From contig NC_015953.1 of assembly GCF_000177195.2 (NCBI RefSeq), forward strand, positions 4,898,001 through 4,962,000: 64,000 nucleotides of DNA. The letters are read 5' to 3'. Origin of the DNA: Streptomyces sp. SirexAA-E. GTDB lineage: Bacteria > Actinomycetota > Actinomycetes > Streptomycetales > Streptomycetaceae. Both the position numbers and the translations under genes were made by a program. The notes below the pieces were generated by a model. The model did not search any database and was not told where the DNA came from. It saw only the letters and a list, made by a program, of their open reading frames with translations. Within the stretch, counting starts at the first letter, position 1; every line of letters begins with the position of its first letter. Of the stretch, positions 42,626-51,194 are shown piece by piece.

Positions 42626-42714
42626 AAAGACCAGGTCCCAGCCCCACAGGCAGTACCAGGCGTACGTCTTCGCGGTGGGCGGGGGGTTGCTGGTATCCCT
42701 GAGGAGGGTGTGGC

Positions 42715-44013
42715 ATGAAGCGCAAGCTCATTGCGGCGATCGGCGTCGCCGGCATGTTGATGTCCGTCGCGGCGTGTGGTGGGGACGGGGACGACAACGC
42801 CTCGAAGGACCCGAAGGACCGTAGCGAGAACCTGACGGTCTGGCTGATGGTCGACGCGCAGAGCACGTGGCCGGAGCTGGTCAAGGACGTCAACGCGCAG
42901 TTCAACAAGAAGTACCCCAAGGTCAAGGTCAACGTCCAGTACCAGCAGTGGGCGGACAAGGCCAAGAAGCTCGACACCTCCCTCGGTGGCGACAAGTTCC
43001 CGGACGTCGTCGAGCTCGGCAACACCGAGACGATGCAGTACATCCTCAACGGCGCCCTGGCCGAGATCGACCCCGAGAAGTACGACAACTCGGGCACCTG
43101 GATCAAGGGCCTGAAGGACACCTGCACCTTCGAGGGCAAGCAGTTCTGCGTGCCGTACTACGCGGGCGCCCGCGTCGCGGTCTACAACAAGGACATGTTC
43201 AAGGCCGGCACCGGCAGCGACGCCCTGCCGCAGACCGAGGACGAGCTGCTCACGGCTCTCGACAAGGTCTCCGCCGAGTACACCAAGAAGGACAAGCGCT
43301 TCTCGTCCCTCTACCTCCCGGGCCGTTACTGGTACGCCGCCATGTCCTACGTCGCGGGTTACGGCGGCTCGATCGCCGAGTACGACGAGGGCTCCAAGGA
43401 GTGGAAGGGCAACCTCTCCTCGCCCGAGTCCCAGAAGGGCATCGAGCACTTCGTCAACCTGGTCAAGAAGTACAACAAGGCCGACCAGACCAAGGACGAG
43501 CAGGACCACGCCAACGTCATGGCCAACGAGAAGGCGGCCCTGATCTACGGCAACGGCTGGGAGGCCGGCTCCGTCGTCGACGGTGCCAACAACGGCAACC
43601 CGAAGCTCGAGGGCAAGATCGGCACGGCCGGCATGCCCGGACCGAACGGCAAGGCCCTCCCGTCCTTCATCGGTGGTTCGGACCTCGCGGTGACCGCGAA
43701 GTCCAAGGTCACCGACCTGGGCGAGGAGTGGATCTCGATGTTCACCAGTGAGAAGTCGCAGGAGGTCCTCGCCTCCAAGAACATCCTGCCGAACAACGAG
43801 AAGCAGCTCGAGCCGCTGAAGTCGAAGCCGGAGACCGCCGCCGTCGCCAACGCGGTCCCCGACGCCTGGTTCACGCCGATCGCGCCGGGCTGGACCTCCA
43901 TCGAGAAGGAGGAGGTCCTGGAGAACATGCTCCTGGAGATCCTCAAGGGCACCTCGGTGGCCGACGCCACCAAGAAGGCCGACGCCAAGGTCGACGAGCT
44001 CATCAACAAGTAG
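42715..44013 (+). CDS. dasA: Chitobiose ABC transporter substrate-binding lipoprotein DasA
   Basis: A 432-residue lipoprotein with signal peptide and lipobox SVAACGG (lipidated Cys at about residue 21) and a family 1 solute-binding fold (LTVWLMVDAQSTWPELVKDV, FPDVVELGNTETMQYI). In Streptomyces DasA captures N,N'-diacetylchitobiose outside the membrane for DasBC and the shared ATPase MsiK, which is not in this window. ATG 42715 follows GAGGAGGG. Two dre sites upstream show DasR control. A strong hairpin after the stop separates it from dasB. Confidence 0.94.
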   Translation: MKRKLIAAIGVAGMLMSVAACGGDGDDNASKDPKDRSENLTVWLMVDAQSTWPELVKDVNAQFNKKYPKVKVNVQYQQWADKAKKLDTSLGGDKFPDVVELGNTETMQYILNGALAEIDPEKYDNSGTWIKGLKDTCTFEGKQFCVPYYAGARVAVYNKDMFKAGTGSDALPQTEDELLTALDKVSAEYTKKDKRFSSLYLPGRYWYAAMSYVAGYGGSIAEYDEGSKEWKGNLSSPESQKGIEHFVNLVKKYNKADQTKDEQDHANVMANEKAALIYGNGWEAGSVVDGANNGNPKLEGKIGTAGMPGPNGKALPSFIGGSDLAVTAKSKVTDLGEEWISMFTSEKSQEVLASKNILPNNEKQLEPLKSKPETAAVANAVPDAWFTPIAPGWTSIEKEEVLENMLLEILKGTSVADATKKADAKVDELINK

Positions 44014-44038
44014 CGGGTACGAGCCTTCGGCTCTCCAG

Positions 44039-44068
44039 GCGGGGGCCCGGCGGACACCGGGCCCCCGC
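44039..44068 (+). terminator. Intercistronic hairpin between dasA and dasB
   Basis: GCGGGGGCCCGG (44039-44050) pairs perfectly with CCGGGCCCCCGC (44057-44068) over a 6-nt loop and is followed by CTCTTTCTT. It probably causes partial termination or protects the dasA mRNA end, keeping binding protein in excess over permease. Confidence 0.7.
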
Positions 44069-44140
44069 CCTCTTTCTTAGATAGAGAACGCCGTGATTCC
44101 GGAGGGACGACTCCCGGGATCCCGATGGAAGGTCAGTCAC

Positions 44141-45163
44141 GTGACTGCTGCCGATACCAAGGCCGCCGGGCCACCGGTTCCCGTACCACGGGACCCCGAG
44201 ACCACGGGGGGTGTGCAGCCCCTCAAGAGCGACGGCAACGGGGTCCGTGGGCAGAAGAGGAAGCGCAGGAAGGGGGAGCTCCTCCCCTACTTCCTGATCC
44301 TGCCGGCGATCCTGGCGATCGCCGCTGTCTACGTCTACCCGCTGATCAAGACCGTGATCATGTCCTTCCAGGACCTGGGGCGGGCGGCTCTCTGGGGCAA
44401 CGGCGAGACCCCGTGGGTCGGTTTCGAGCAGTTCACCAACATCCTCGGCGACCCGGAGTTCTGGTCGGTCGTGGGCCGGACCGTCGTCTTCATGACGATC
44501 TGCGTCGTGCTCACGATGGGCATCGGTCTGCTGATCGCCCTGATGATGCTGCGGCTCTCCACCTGGGTGCGACTCACCCTCACGGTGGCGCTGATCGCCG
44601 CCTGGTCGATGCCCCTCATGGTCGCCGCCTCGGTCTTCCGCTGGCTCTCCGACTCCGACTACGGCCTGATCAACACCCTGCTCGCCGACATCACCGGCAA
44701 CGAGGACGGGTGGCTCGGCCACAACTGGTTCCTCAACCCCTGGCAGGGCTTCGGCATCATCACGCTCCTGGTCGTCTGGGGTGCCGTCCCGTTCGTCGTG
44801 ATCACGCTGTACGCGGCCCTCACCCAGGTCCCCAAGGAGCTGGAAGAGGCGGCCGCGCTCGACGGCGCCTCCGCGTTCGGTGTCTACCGCTTCGTCACCT
44901 GGCCGGTCATCAAGCCCGTCTTCACGATGGTCGCCACCCTCTCGGTCATCTGGGACTTCAACGTCTTCGGCCAGATCTGGCTGCTGCGCGGCAACAAGCC
45001 CGAGCCCGAGTACGAGACCCTCGGCCTCTACTCCTTCTCCAAGGCGTTCGAGTCCACCTCCTTCAGCCAGGGCAGCGCCATCGCGCTGATCACCGTCCTG
45101 ATGCTGTCCGGGGTCGCCGTGTACTACCTGCGCCAGCTGATCAAGACGGGAGAGGTCGAATGA
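44141..45163 (+). CDS. dasB: Chitobiose ABC transporter permease DasB
   Basis: A 340-residue permease with six membrane helices of the MalF type after a basic N-terminal tail. The cytoplasmic EAA loop that contacts the ATPase reads ELEEAAALDGASAFGVYRFV. GTG 44141 follows GGAAGG at 9 nt; frames opening further upstream are not family-like. It overlaps dasC by 4 bp (ATGA), so the two permease subunits are translationally coupled. Confidence 0.93.
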   Translation: MTAADTKAAGPPVPVPRDPETTGGVQPLKSDGNGVRGQKRKRRKGELLPYFLILPAILAIAAVYVYPLIKTVIMSFQDLGRAALWGNGETPWVGFEQFTNILGDPEFWSVVGRTVVFMTICVVLTMGIGLLIALMMLRLSTWVRLTLTVALIAAWSMPLMVAASVFRWLSDSDYGLINTLLADITGNEDGWLGHNWFLNPWQGFGIITLLVVWGAVPFVVITLYAALTQVPKELEEAAALDGASAFGVYRFVTWPVIKPVFTMVATLSVIWDFNVFGQIWLLRGNKPEPEYETLGLYSFSKAFESTSFSQGSAIALITVLMLSGVAVYYLRQLIKTGEVE

Positions 45164-46032
45164 GCACCTCCGTACCCACGAAGGCCCCGGCCCAGGTCCT
45201 GCGGCCCGACCGCAAGAAGAGCCGCCTCGGCTACAACATCCTGGCGCTGATCACGGCCGCCTTCATGGCGTTCCCGGTCTACTGGCTGATCGTCAGCTCG
45301 CTGCGGCCGAACCACGAGATCCGGTCCTACGACCAGACGCTGTGGCCCTCCTCGCTCACGTTCGACAACTTCGCGCGCGCCGTGAAGCAGGACAACTTCG
45401 CCACCGCGATCCAGTCGAGCCTCATCGTCTCGGTCACCGCCGTCGTCGGCGGCATGATCATCGCGACCCTCGCCGCCCTGGCCATCGGGCGCTTCCGCTT
45501 CTTCGGGCGGAAGGCACTGATGATGATCATGATCCTGGTCCAGATGCTGCCGCCGACCGCGATGCTGATCCCCATCTACCTCCAGCTCAACGCGCTGGGC
45601 GGCATCGACGAGTACTGGGGACTCATCGTCGTCTACCTCGTCTCGACGCTGCCCTTCGCCACCATCATGATCCGCGGGTTCGTCATCAACATCCCCGTGG
45701 AGCTGGAGGAGTCGGCGATGGTGGACGGCTGCACCCGCATGGGGGCCTTCCGCCGCGTCATCTTCCCGCTGCTCGCCCCCGGCCTGGCCGCGGCCTCGAT
45801 CTTCGCCCTCGTCAACGCGTGGAACGAGTACCTGTTCGCCTACATCCTGATCAACGACAACTCCAAGTACACGCTCAACGTCTGGCTGATGACCTTCACG
45901 ACCGAACGCGGTACGGACTACGGCGCCCTGATGGCGGCCTCCACACTCATCTCCATCCCGGTCGTCATCTTCTTCATGATCATCCAGGGGAAGATGGCAA
46001 CGGGTCTCACCTCCGGCGCCGTGAAGGGATAG
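45160..46032 (+). CDS. dasC: Chitobiose ABC transporter permease DasC
   Basis: A 290-residue MalG-type permease with six membrane helices, forming the channel with DasB. The EAA loop is ELEESAMVDGCTRMGAFRRV. ATG 45160 overlaps the dasB stop. No ATPase gene follows, consistent with use of the shared MsiK. The GH3 gene starts 11 nt downstream. Confidence 0.93.
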   Translation: MSTSVPTKAPAQVLRPDRKKSRLGYNILALITAAFMAFPVYWLIVSSLRPNHEIRSYDQTLWPSSLTFDNFARAVKQDNFATAIQSSLIVSVTAVVGGMIIATLAALAIGRFRFFGRKALMMIMILVQMLPPTAMLIPIYLQLNALGGIDEYWGLIVVYLVSTLPFATIMIRGFVINIPVELEESAMVDGCTRMGAFRRVIFPLLAPGLAAASIFALVNAWNEYLFAYILINDNSKYTLNVWLMTFTTERGTDYGALMAASTLISIPVVIFFMIIQGKMATGLTSGAVKG

Positions 46033-46042
46033 TGCGGCTTCC

Positions 46043-47566
46043 ATGACCACCCTCGTATCCACCACGGACACCGTCACGCGCGACGCGCTCGCCGTGCTCC
46101 AGCCCGGATTCACCGGGACCACCGCACCGGACTGGCTGCTGCGCAGGGTCGGCGAAGGCCTGGCCTCCGTCGGGCTGTTCGGCCGCAACATCCACTCGCC
46201 CGAACAGCTCGCCGCGCTCACCGCCCGGCTGCGGGCCGAGCGCGACGACGTGCTCGTCGCGATCGACGAGGAGGGCGGGGACGTCACCCGCCTGGAGGTC
46301 CGGGACGGCTCGTCCTTCCCCGGCAACCTGGCCCTCGGATCCGTCGACGACGTCGAGCTGACCCGGGCCGTTGCCCAGGAGCTCGGCCGCCGGCTGGCCG
46401 AGTGCGGGGTGAACCTCAACTGGGCGCCGTCCGCCGACGTCAACTCCAACCCGGGCAACCCGGTCATCGGCGTACGGTCCTTCGGCGCCGACCCGGACCT
46501 CGTCGCCCGCCACACGGCCGCGTACGTCCAGGGGCTGCAGGCCTCCGGCGTCGCCGCCTGCACCAAGCACTTCCCCGGCCACGGCGACACCGCGGTCGAC
46601 TCGCACCTCGCGCTCCCGAGCATCGAGGTGGACCTGGAGACCCTGCACGCCCGTGAGCTGGTGCCCTTCCGGGCGGCGATCGCGGCGGGTTCCAAATCGG
46701 TGATGAGCGCGCATATCCTGCTTCCCGCGCTCGACGCCGCCCGGCCCGCGACGCTCAGCCCGCAGATCCTCACCGGCCTGCTGCGTCAGGAGCTGGGGTA
46801 CGAGGGGCTCATCGTCACCGACGGCATGGAGATGGACGCCATCGCCGGCACGTACGGCATCGAGCGCGGCTCCGTCCTCGCCATCGCCGCGGGTGCCGAC
46901 GCCATCTGCGTGGGCGGCGGACTCGCGGACGAGGACACCGTGCTGCTGCTGCGCGACGCGCTCGTCGCGGCGGTGCGGAGCGGTGACCTTCCCGAGGAGC
47001 GGCTGGCCGACGCCGCCGCCCGGGTACGGGCCCTCGCGTCCTGGACGCAGCGGGCCAGGGGGGCTGGTTCGGAGCCGGGCGCGGCAGTGCAGGAGGGGAC
47101 CGCGCCCGGCACCGGAGTCAGCTCGGACATCGGCCTCGCCGCGGCCCGCCGAGCCCTGCGGTCGACCGGCACCGCCGCGCCGCAGACCGAGCCGGTGTAC
47201 GTCGCCGCGTTCACCCCGGTCGCGAACATCGCGGTCGGCGCCGAGACCCCGTGGGGCGTCGCCGCCGAGCTGGAACGGCTGCTGCCCGGCACCGCGACCG
47301 GGACGTACGGCGGTGCCGAGGTGGAGGCGGTGCTGCGGGCGGCGGGGGAGCGGCGCGTCGTCGCGGTCGTCCGTGACGAACACCGGCACCCGTGGATGGG
47401 CGAGGCGCTGGACGGCCTGCTGGCGGCCCGCCCCGACACCGTCGTGGTCGAGATGGGACTGCCCGAGGCGCCGGCCCGTGGAGCCCTGCACATCGCCACC
47501 TACGGCGCCGCCCGGGTCTGCGGGGCCGCGGCCGCGGAGGCGATCACCGGGGCACGCACGGCGTAG
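46043..47566 (+). CDS. dasD: Glycoside hydrolase family 3 beta-N-acetylglucosaminidase (DasD)
   Basis: A 507-residue GH3 enzyme without a signal peptide, so it acts in the cytoplasm on imported chitobiose. The N-acetylglucosaminidase subtype motif KHFPGHGDTAVDSH contains the His used as acid/base in NagZ-type enzymes, and the catalytic Asp is in IVTDGMEMDAI. A C-terminal domain from about residue 350 completes it. It follows dasC by 11 nt, the last gene of the das operon. In S. coelicolor the equivalent position holds the DasD glucosaminidase; the symbol is given on that basis. Confidence 0.88.
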   Translation: MTTLVSTTDTVTRDALAVLQPGFTGTTAPDWLLRRVGEGLASVGLFGRNIHSPEQLAALTARLRAERDDVLVAIDEEGGDVTRLEVRDGSSFPGNLALGSVDDVELTRAVAQELGRRLAECGVNLNWAPSADVNSNPGNPVIGVRSFGADPDLVARHTAAYVQGLQASGVAACTKHFPGHGDTAVDSHLALPSIEVDLETLHARELVPFRAAIAAGSKSVMSAHILLPALDAARPATLSPQILTGLLRQELGYEGLIVTDGMEMDAIAGTYGIERGSVLAIAAGADAICVGGGLADEDTVLLLRDALVAAVRSGDLPEERLADAAARVRALASWTQRARGAGSEPGAAVQEGTAPGTGVSSDIGLAAARRALRSTGTAAPQTEPVYVAAFTPVANIAVGAETPWGVAAELERLLPGTATGTYGGAEVEAVLRAAGERRVVAVVRDEHRHPWMGEALDGLLAARPDTVVVEMGLPEAPARGALHIATYGAARVCGAAAAEAITGARTA

Positions 47567-47577
47567 CTCCGCACGCG

Positions 47578-47613
47578 GGAGGGCCGGGCACCCCACGGGG
47601 TGCCCGGCCCTCC
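47578..47613. terminator. Bidirectional terminator between dasD and nagB
   Basis: GGAGGGCCGGGCACCCC (47578-47594) pairs perfectly with GGGGTGCCCGGCCCTCC (47597-47613), a 17-bp stem. It lies between the convergent stops of dasD and nagB and is followed by TTCG. Confidence 0.85.
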
Positions 47614-47636
47614 TTCGTACGGGTGCGGTGGGCGGT

Positions 47637-48422
47637 CTACAGGCCCTGCCACTGCGGCTTGGCGGCGTACGTGGCGCGGAAGTAGTCCGCGAGCTTCAGC
47701 TTGGACGCCGCCGCCTCGTCCACCACCACGGTGGCGTGCGGGTGGAGCTGCAGGGCGGAGGCGGGCACGATCGAGGCGACCGGCCCCTCCACCGTCTGGG
47801 CGACCGCGTCGGCCTTGCCCTCGCCGGTGGCCAGCAGGATCGGGTGGCGCGCGTCCAGGATGGTGCCGATGCCCTGGGTGATGACGTGGTGCGGCACCTG
47901 CTGGATGTCGTCGTCGAAGAAGCGCGCGTTGTCGATGCGGGTCTGCTCGGTGAGCGTCTTGATCCGGGTGCGGGAGGCGAGCGAGGAGCACGGTTCGTTG
48001 AAGCCGATGTGCCCGTCGGTGCCGATGCCGAGCAGCTGGAGATCGACGCCCCCCGCGTCCGCGAGCGCCTTGTCGTACGCCTGGCACGCGGCCTGGACGT
48101 CCTCGGCGGAGCCGTCGGGGCCCATGAAGGAGGCCTCGGACAGCCCGAGCGGCTCGACGACCTCGCGCAGCACGACCGAGCGGTAGGACTCGGGGTGGCC
48201 CGCGGGCAGCCCGACGTACTCGTCGAGCTGGCAGATGCGGGCCCGGGAGGCGTCCACGGCACCGGAGCGGACCTTCGCCGCCAGCGCCCGGTAGATGGGC
48301 AGCGGGGTAGAGCCGGTGGCAACGCCGAGCAGGGCGTCGGGCTTGCGGCTCAGCAGGGACGCGATGGCCTCCGCGACGAGTTCCCCGCCTGCCGTGGCGT
48401 CCGGGACGATGACAACTTCCAC
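47637..48422 (-). CDS. nagB: Glucosamine-6-phosphate deaminase
   Basis: A 261-residue NagB converting glucosamine-6-phosphate to fructose-6-phosphate and ammonia, thereby removing the DasR ligand and feeding glycolysis. Motifs are VATGSTPLPIYR (phosphate loop), QLDEYVGLP (catalytic Asp) and GIGTDGHIGFNEP. Length equals the family norm. GTG 48422 begins EVVIVPDATAGGE. A dre-like site lies about 32-47 nt upstream, consistent with DasR control, and the gene converges on dasD. Confidence 0.95.
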   Translation of the reverse strand: MEVVIVPDATAGGELVAEAIASLLSRKPDALLGVATGSTPLPIYRALAAKVRSGAVDASRARICQLDEYVGLPAGHPESYRSVVLREVVEPLGLSEASFMGPDGSAEDVQAACQAYDKALADAGGVDLQLLGIGTDGHIGFNEPCSSLASRTRIKTLTEQTRIDNARFFDDDIQQVPHHVITQGIGTILDARHPILLATGEGKADAVAQTVEGPVASIVPASALQLHPHATVVVDEAAASKLKLADYFRATYAAKPQWQGL

Positions 48423-48453
48423 GCTGTGCCTGCCGATCTGATGAGTGGCGTCA

Positions 48454-48469
48454 TGTGGTATAGACCAAT
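48454..48469. promoter_or_regulatory. DasR operator (dre) upstream of nagB
   Basis: TGTGGTATAGACCAAT keeps the GGT and AGACCA halves of the dre consensus and lies upstream of the nagB start. nagB is a known DasR target in S. coelicolor. Confidence 0.7.
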
Positions 48470-48486
48470 TATACGCCCAATCTAGC

Positions 48487-48823
48487 AGAACCGGGGCGTC
48501 GGGGGGGCGGACCGGTGGCGGGGAACGTGCCTGTGTCGCCGACGGGCGGTGCGGGGCGCGGGCGCGGTGCCGGGGGGCGTGCGACGGGGCGGGGCGGGGT
48601 GGAGGCGGCGGGCCCGGGAACACCCGCGGGCCGCGGCGCCGGGACGGGACCCTCAGCCCGTCCGGGCACCGCAGCCCGGAGCTGCCTGGCCGGCGGTGTG
48701 CGGTGCCTCCGGCCACTGGAGGCGACCGGCGCGGTCAGGGCAGAGAGCGCCGGACACCTCGGTCCGCCCTCCTGTGCGGGGAGAGCGGAGGTCTGTCGTG
48801 TACGTGATGCCGTACACCGGCAT
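48487..48823. other. GC-rich intergenic region between nagB and the sensor kinase gene
   Basis: It consists of G-rich runs, including four closely spaced G tracts at 48572-48599, and overlapping short open frames without recognisable homology. No gene is supported. Confidence 0.5.
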
Positions 48824-48839
48824 TGTGGACTAGACCAAT
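48824..48839. promoter_or_regulatory. Second dre-like site, upstream of the sensor kinase gene
   Basis: TGTGGACTAGACCAAT contains CTAGACCA and a GG half, matching about 12 of 16 dre positions. It is far from nagB (about 400 nt) and 123 nt before the sensor kinase gene, which is not a known aminosugar gene. Confidence 0.5.
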
Positions 48840-48961
48840 AGGCCCTGTCCATCCGTCGGAGCGGACATTCCGAGCGGGGTGTCCGCCCCTTCCCCCAGTG
48901 TCACGTATACGCGGGGCGAACGGTTCGGAACCTCTGGGTTTCCACGGGTACGCTCGCCCCT

Positions 48962-50437
48962 GTGCCCTCCATGAACGACCTCGTCCGCCAGCACACCGCC
49001 CTGAGCGACACCGACCTCGAGTGGCTGCACCTGCTGGTCTCGGAGTGGCAGCTGCTCTCCGACCTGTCCTTCGCCGACCTCGTGCTGTGGGTGCCCACCC
49101 GTGACGGCACCCGCTATGTGTCCGTGGCGCAGATGCGCCCCAACACCGGGCCCACCTCCTACCAGGACGACATGGTCGGCCACCTGGTGCCGCGCGGACG
49201 CCGCCCGCTGCTGGACGCGGCCCTCGACGAGGGCAGGATCGTGCGCGAGGGCGACCCGGAGTGGCGCGAGGAGGTGCCGGTGCGGGTCGAGTCGATCCCC
49301 GTACGCCGTGAGGGCCGGGTCCTCGGCGTCATCGCCCGCAACACCAACCTGCTGACCGTGCGCACGCCGTCCCGGCTGGAGCTCACCTATCTCCAGTCCG
49401 CGTCCGACCTGGCCCAGATGATCGCGGCCGGGTCCTTCCCCTTCCCCGGTCAGCAGGTCGACATGGACGCCTCTCCGCGCGTCGGCGACGGGCTGATCAG
49501 GCTCGACGCGGACGGTGTCGTGCAGTACGCCAGCCCCAACGGGCTCTCCGCCTACCACCGGCTCGGGCTCGCCTCCGACCTGGTAGGGCATCACCTCGGC
49601 GCCACCACGGCGGAACTGGCCCCGTCCCGCGGTCCGGTGGACGAGGCCCTGGTCAAGGTGGCGAGCGGGTACGCGCCACGGGAGTTCGAGGTCGAGGGCG
49701 CCGGCGGGGTGATCCAGCTCAGGGCGATCCCGCTCAAACCCAAGGGCGTGCGCATCGGTTCACTGGTGCTGCTGCGCGACGTCACCGAACTGCGGCGACG
49801 TGAGCGGGAGTTGATCACCAAGGACGCGACCATCCGGGAGATCCACCACCGGGTCAAGAACAACCTCCAGACGGTGGCCGCCCTGTTGCGCCTCCAGGCG
49901 CGCCGGATGGATTCCCCGCAGGGCCGCGAGGCTCTCAACGAGGCGGTACGGCGCGTCGGTTCGATCGCCATCGTCCATGAGACGCTGTCCCAGAATCTGG
50001 ACGAGCGGGTCGAGTTCGACGAGATCGCCGACCGCGTCATCGCGATGGTGGCCGAGATCTCGCCGGGGAAGGTCACCTGCCGGCGGACGGGCCGTTTCGG
50101 GATCCTGGACGCGGAGGTGGCCACGCCCCTGTCGATGGTGCTCACCGAGGTGCTGCAGAACGCCCTGGAGCACGCCTTCGCGATGGCCGAGCGCGGCACG
50201 GTGGAGGTGTCCGCCGTGCGCGGCGGCACACCGGCCGAGGGCCGGCTGCTGATCACCGTGACGGACGACGGGCGGGGGCTGCCCGAGGGCTTCGACCCGC
50301 AGCGCGCCGGCAACCTGGGGCTCCAGATCGTGCGGACCCTGGTCGAAGGCGAGTTGGGCGGCAGCTTCGGAATGGTCCCCGCCCCCGGACGCGGCACCCA
50401 GGTCGTCCTCGACGTCCCGGTCAGCAACGACAAGTGA
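48962..50437 (+). CDS. Sensor histidine kinase, PdtaS-like (HisKA_2/HATPase)
   Basis: A 491-residue soluble kinase. The N-terminal GAF-like domain (about 1-155) and a PAS domain (about 170-280) are followed by the HisKA_2 phosphoacceptor motif REIHHRVKNNLQTVAALLRL and a HATPase domain with LTEVLQNALEHAF (N box) and TDDGRGLPEGF (G1). The layout matches mycobacterial PdtaS, which works with an ANTAR-type RNA-binding response regulator; no such partner lies next to it. GTG 48962 is used; ATG 48971 is possible. A strong hairpin follows. Confidence 0.88.
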   Translation: MPSMNDLVRQHTALSDTDLEWLHLLVSEWQLLSDLSFADLVLWVPTRDGTRYVSVAQMRPNTGPTSYQDDMVGHLVPRGRRPLLDAALDEGRIVREGDPEWREEVPVRVESIPVRREGRVLGVIARNTNLLTVRTPSRLELTYLQSASDLAQMIAAGSFPFPGQQVDMDASPRVGDGLIRLDADGVVQYASPNGLSAYHRLGLASDLVGHHLGATTAELAPSRGPVDEALVKVASGYAPREFEVEGAGGVIQLRAIPLKPKGVRIGSLVLLRDVTELRRRERELITKDATIREIHHRVKNNLQTVAALLRLQARRMDSPQGREALNEAVRRVGSIAIVHETLSQNLDERVEFDEIADRVIAMVAEISPGKVTCRRTGRFGILDAEVATPLSMVLTEVLQNALEHAFAMAERGTVEVSAVRGGTPAEGRLLITVTDDGRGLPEGFDPQRAGNLGLQIVRTLVEGELGGSFGMVPAPGRGTQVVLDVPVSNDK

Positions 50438-50464
50438 CGCGGCCGTGCGGCCACGGCCGCACGA

Positions 50465-50502
50465 CAGTGGGCCCGGACCGTGGTGACGGTCCGGGCCCAC
50501 TG
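50465..50502. terminator. Terminator after the sensor kinase gene
   Basis: CAGTGGGCCCGGACCGT (50465-50481) pairs perfectly with 50486-50502 over a GGTG loop, a 17-bp stem 28 nt after the stop. Confidence 0.85.
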
Positions 50503-50617
50503 CGTGGTGCTCACGGTGCGATGCGCTTCGGGGGTACTGCGCGCTGCGACTCGAAGGCGGGGCCGTGCGTACGCTCTGTACGCGCCGCCTGGCTGGGGCT
50601 CTGTGCGGGGGCGTCGG

Positions 50618-50875
50618 TCAGGCGCTGGCGTTACGCGCCCGGTTGCGAGCGGCGCGGCGCTTCATTGCGCGGCGCTCGTCCTCGCTGAGGCCACCCCAGA
50701 CGCCGGAGTCCTGGCCGGACTCGAGCGCCCACTGCAGGCACTGCTCCATGACGGGGCAGCGACGGCAGACGGCCTTGGCTTCCTCGATCTGCAGCAGCGC
50801 AGGACCGGTGTTGCCGATGGGGAAGAACAGCTCGGGGTCTTCCTCACGACAAACGGCGTTGTGACGCCAGTCCAT
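50618..50875 (-). CDS. wblE: WhiB-family iron-sulphur regulator, WblE
   Basis: An 85-residue WhiB-like protein. The four cluster-binding cysteines are Cys9, Cys37, Cys40 and Cys46 (CRRCPVMEQC), spaced exactly as in mycobacterial WhiB1, followed by the GVWGGL turn and a basic C-terminal helix (RAMKRRAARNRAR) for DNA or sigma-factor contact. Such proteins bind a nitric-oxide-sensitive [4Fe-4S] cluster. ATG 50875 follows AAGGAGAGG. Assignment to WblE rests on sequence and position near sigH. Confidence 0.92.
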   Translation of the reverse strand: MDWRHNAVCREEDPELFFPIGNTGPALLQIEEAKAVCRRCPVMEQCLQWALESGQDSGVWGGLSEDERRAMKRRAARNRARNASA

Positions 50876-51194
50876 GGCTGCTACCTCTCCTTGGTATTAC
50901 ATGCTGGTGCTTGTGAATGTGAACGCTTTCACGAATCCCCCCGCAGACGAAGGTCCGACGCCCAGATGAACTGGTTGTGGTCCTGTTGTGGTGAGGAGGG
51001 GTTCTGGCTCTCAGGGATGCCGGTGTTGCGGGCTGTCCCGATCGCCATGTAGAGATTCGCAAACCTCGGCGGCGGATACAACCCCTTCTGGAAAGTTTTT
51101 TTTGATTCCTCGGTGTCGACTAGGTCACAGCCGCACTTCTAAGGGGTGGGGCCCAGTCCAAACGTTCGAGTTAAAGGACTTTGGGCCCTTCCAC
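50876..51194. other. wblE upstream region
   Basis: It holds the presumed wblE promoter and leader. GTGAA-CGCT-TTCAC (50919-50932) is an inverted repeat 44 nt upstream of the start. Further up on the minus strand TTGTAT, a 17-nt spacer and GAATCT (near 51055-51084) form a candidate promoter, implying a leader of about 170 nt. An unusual T8 run lies near 51096-51103. No gene is seen. Confidence 0.45.

Noticed and set aside
48515..48841. Short open frames in the nagB-kinase interval
   Set aside because: They are Gly/Arg/Ala-rich in all frames, overlap each other and lack ribosome-binding sites.
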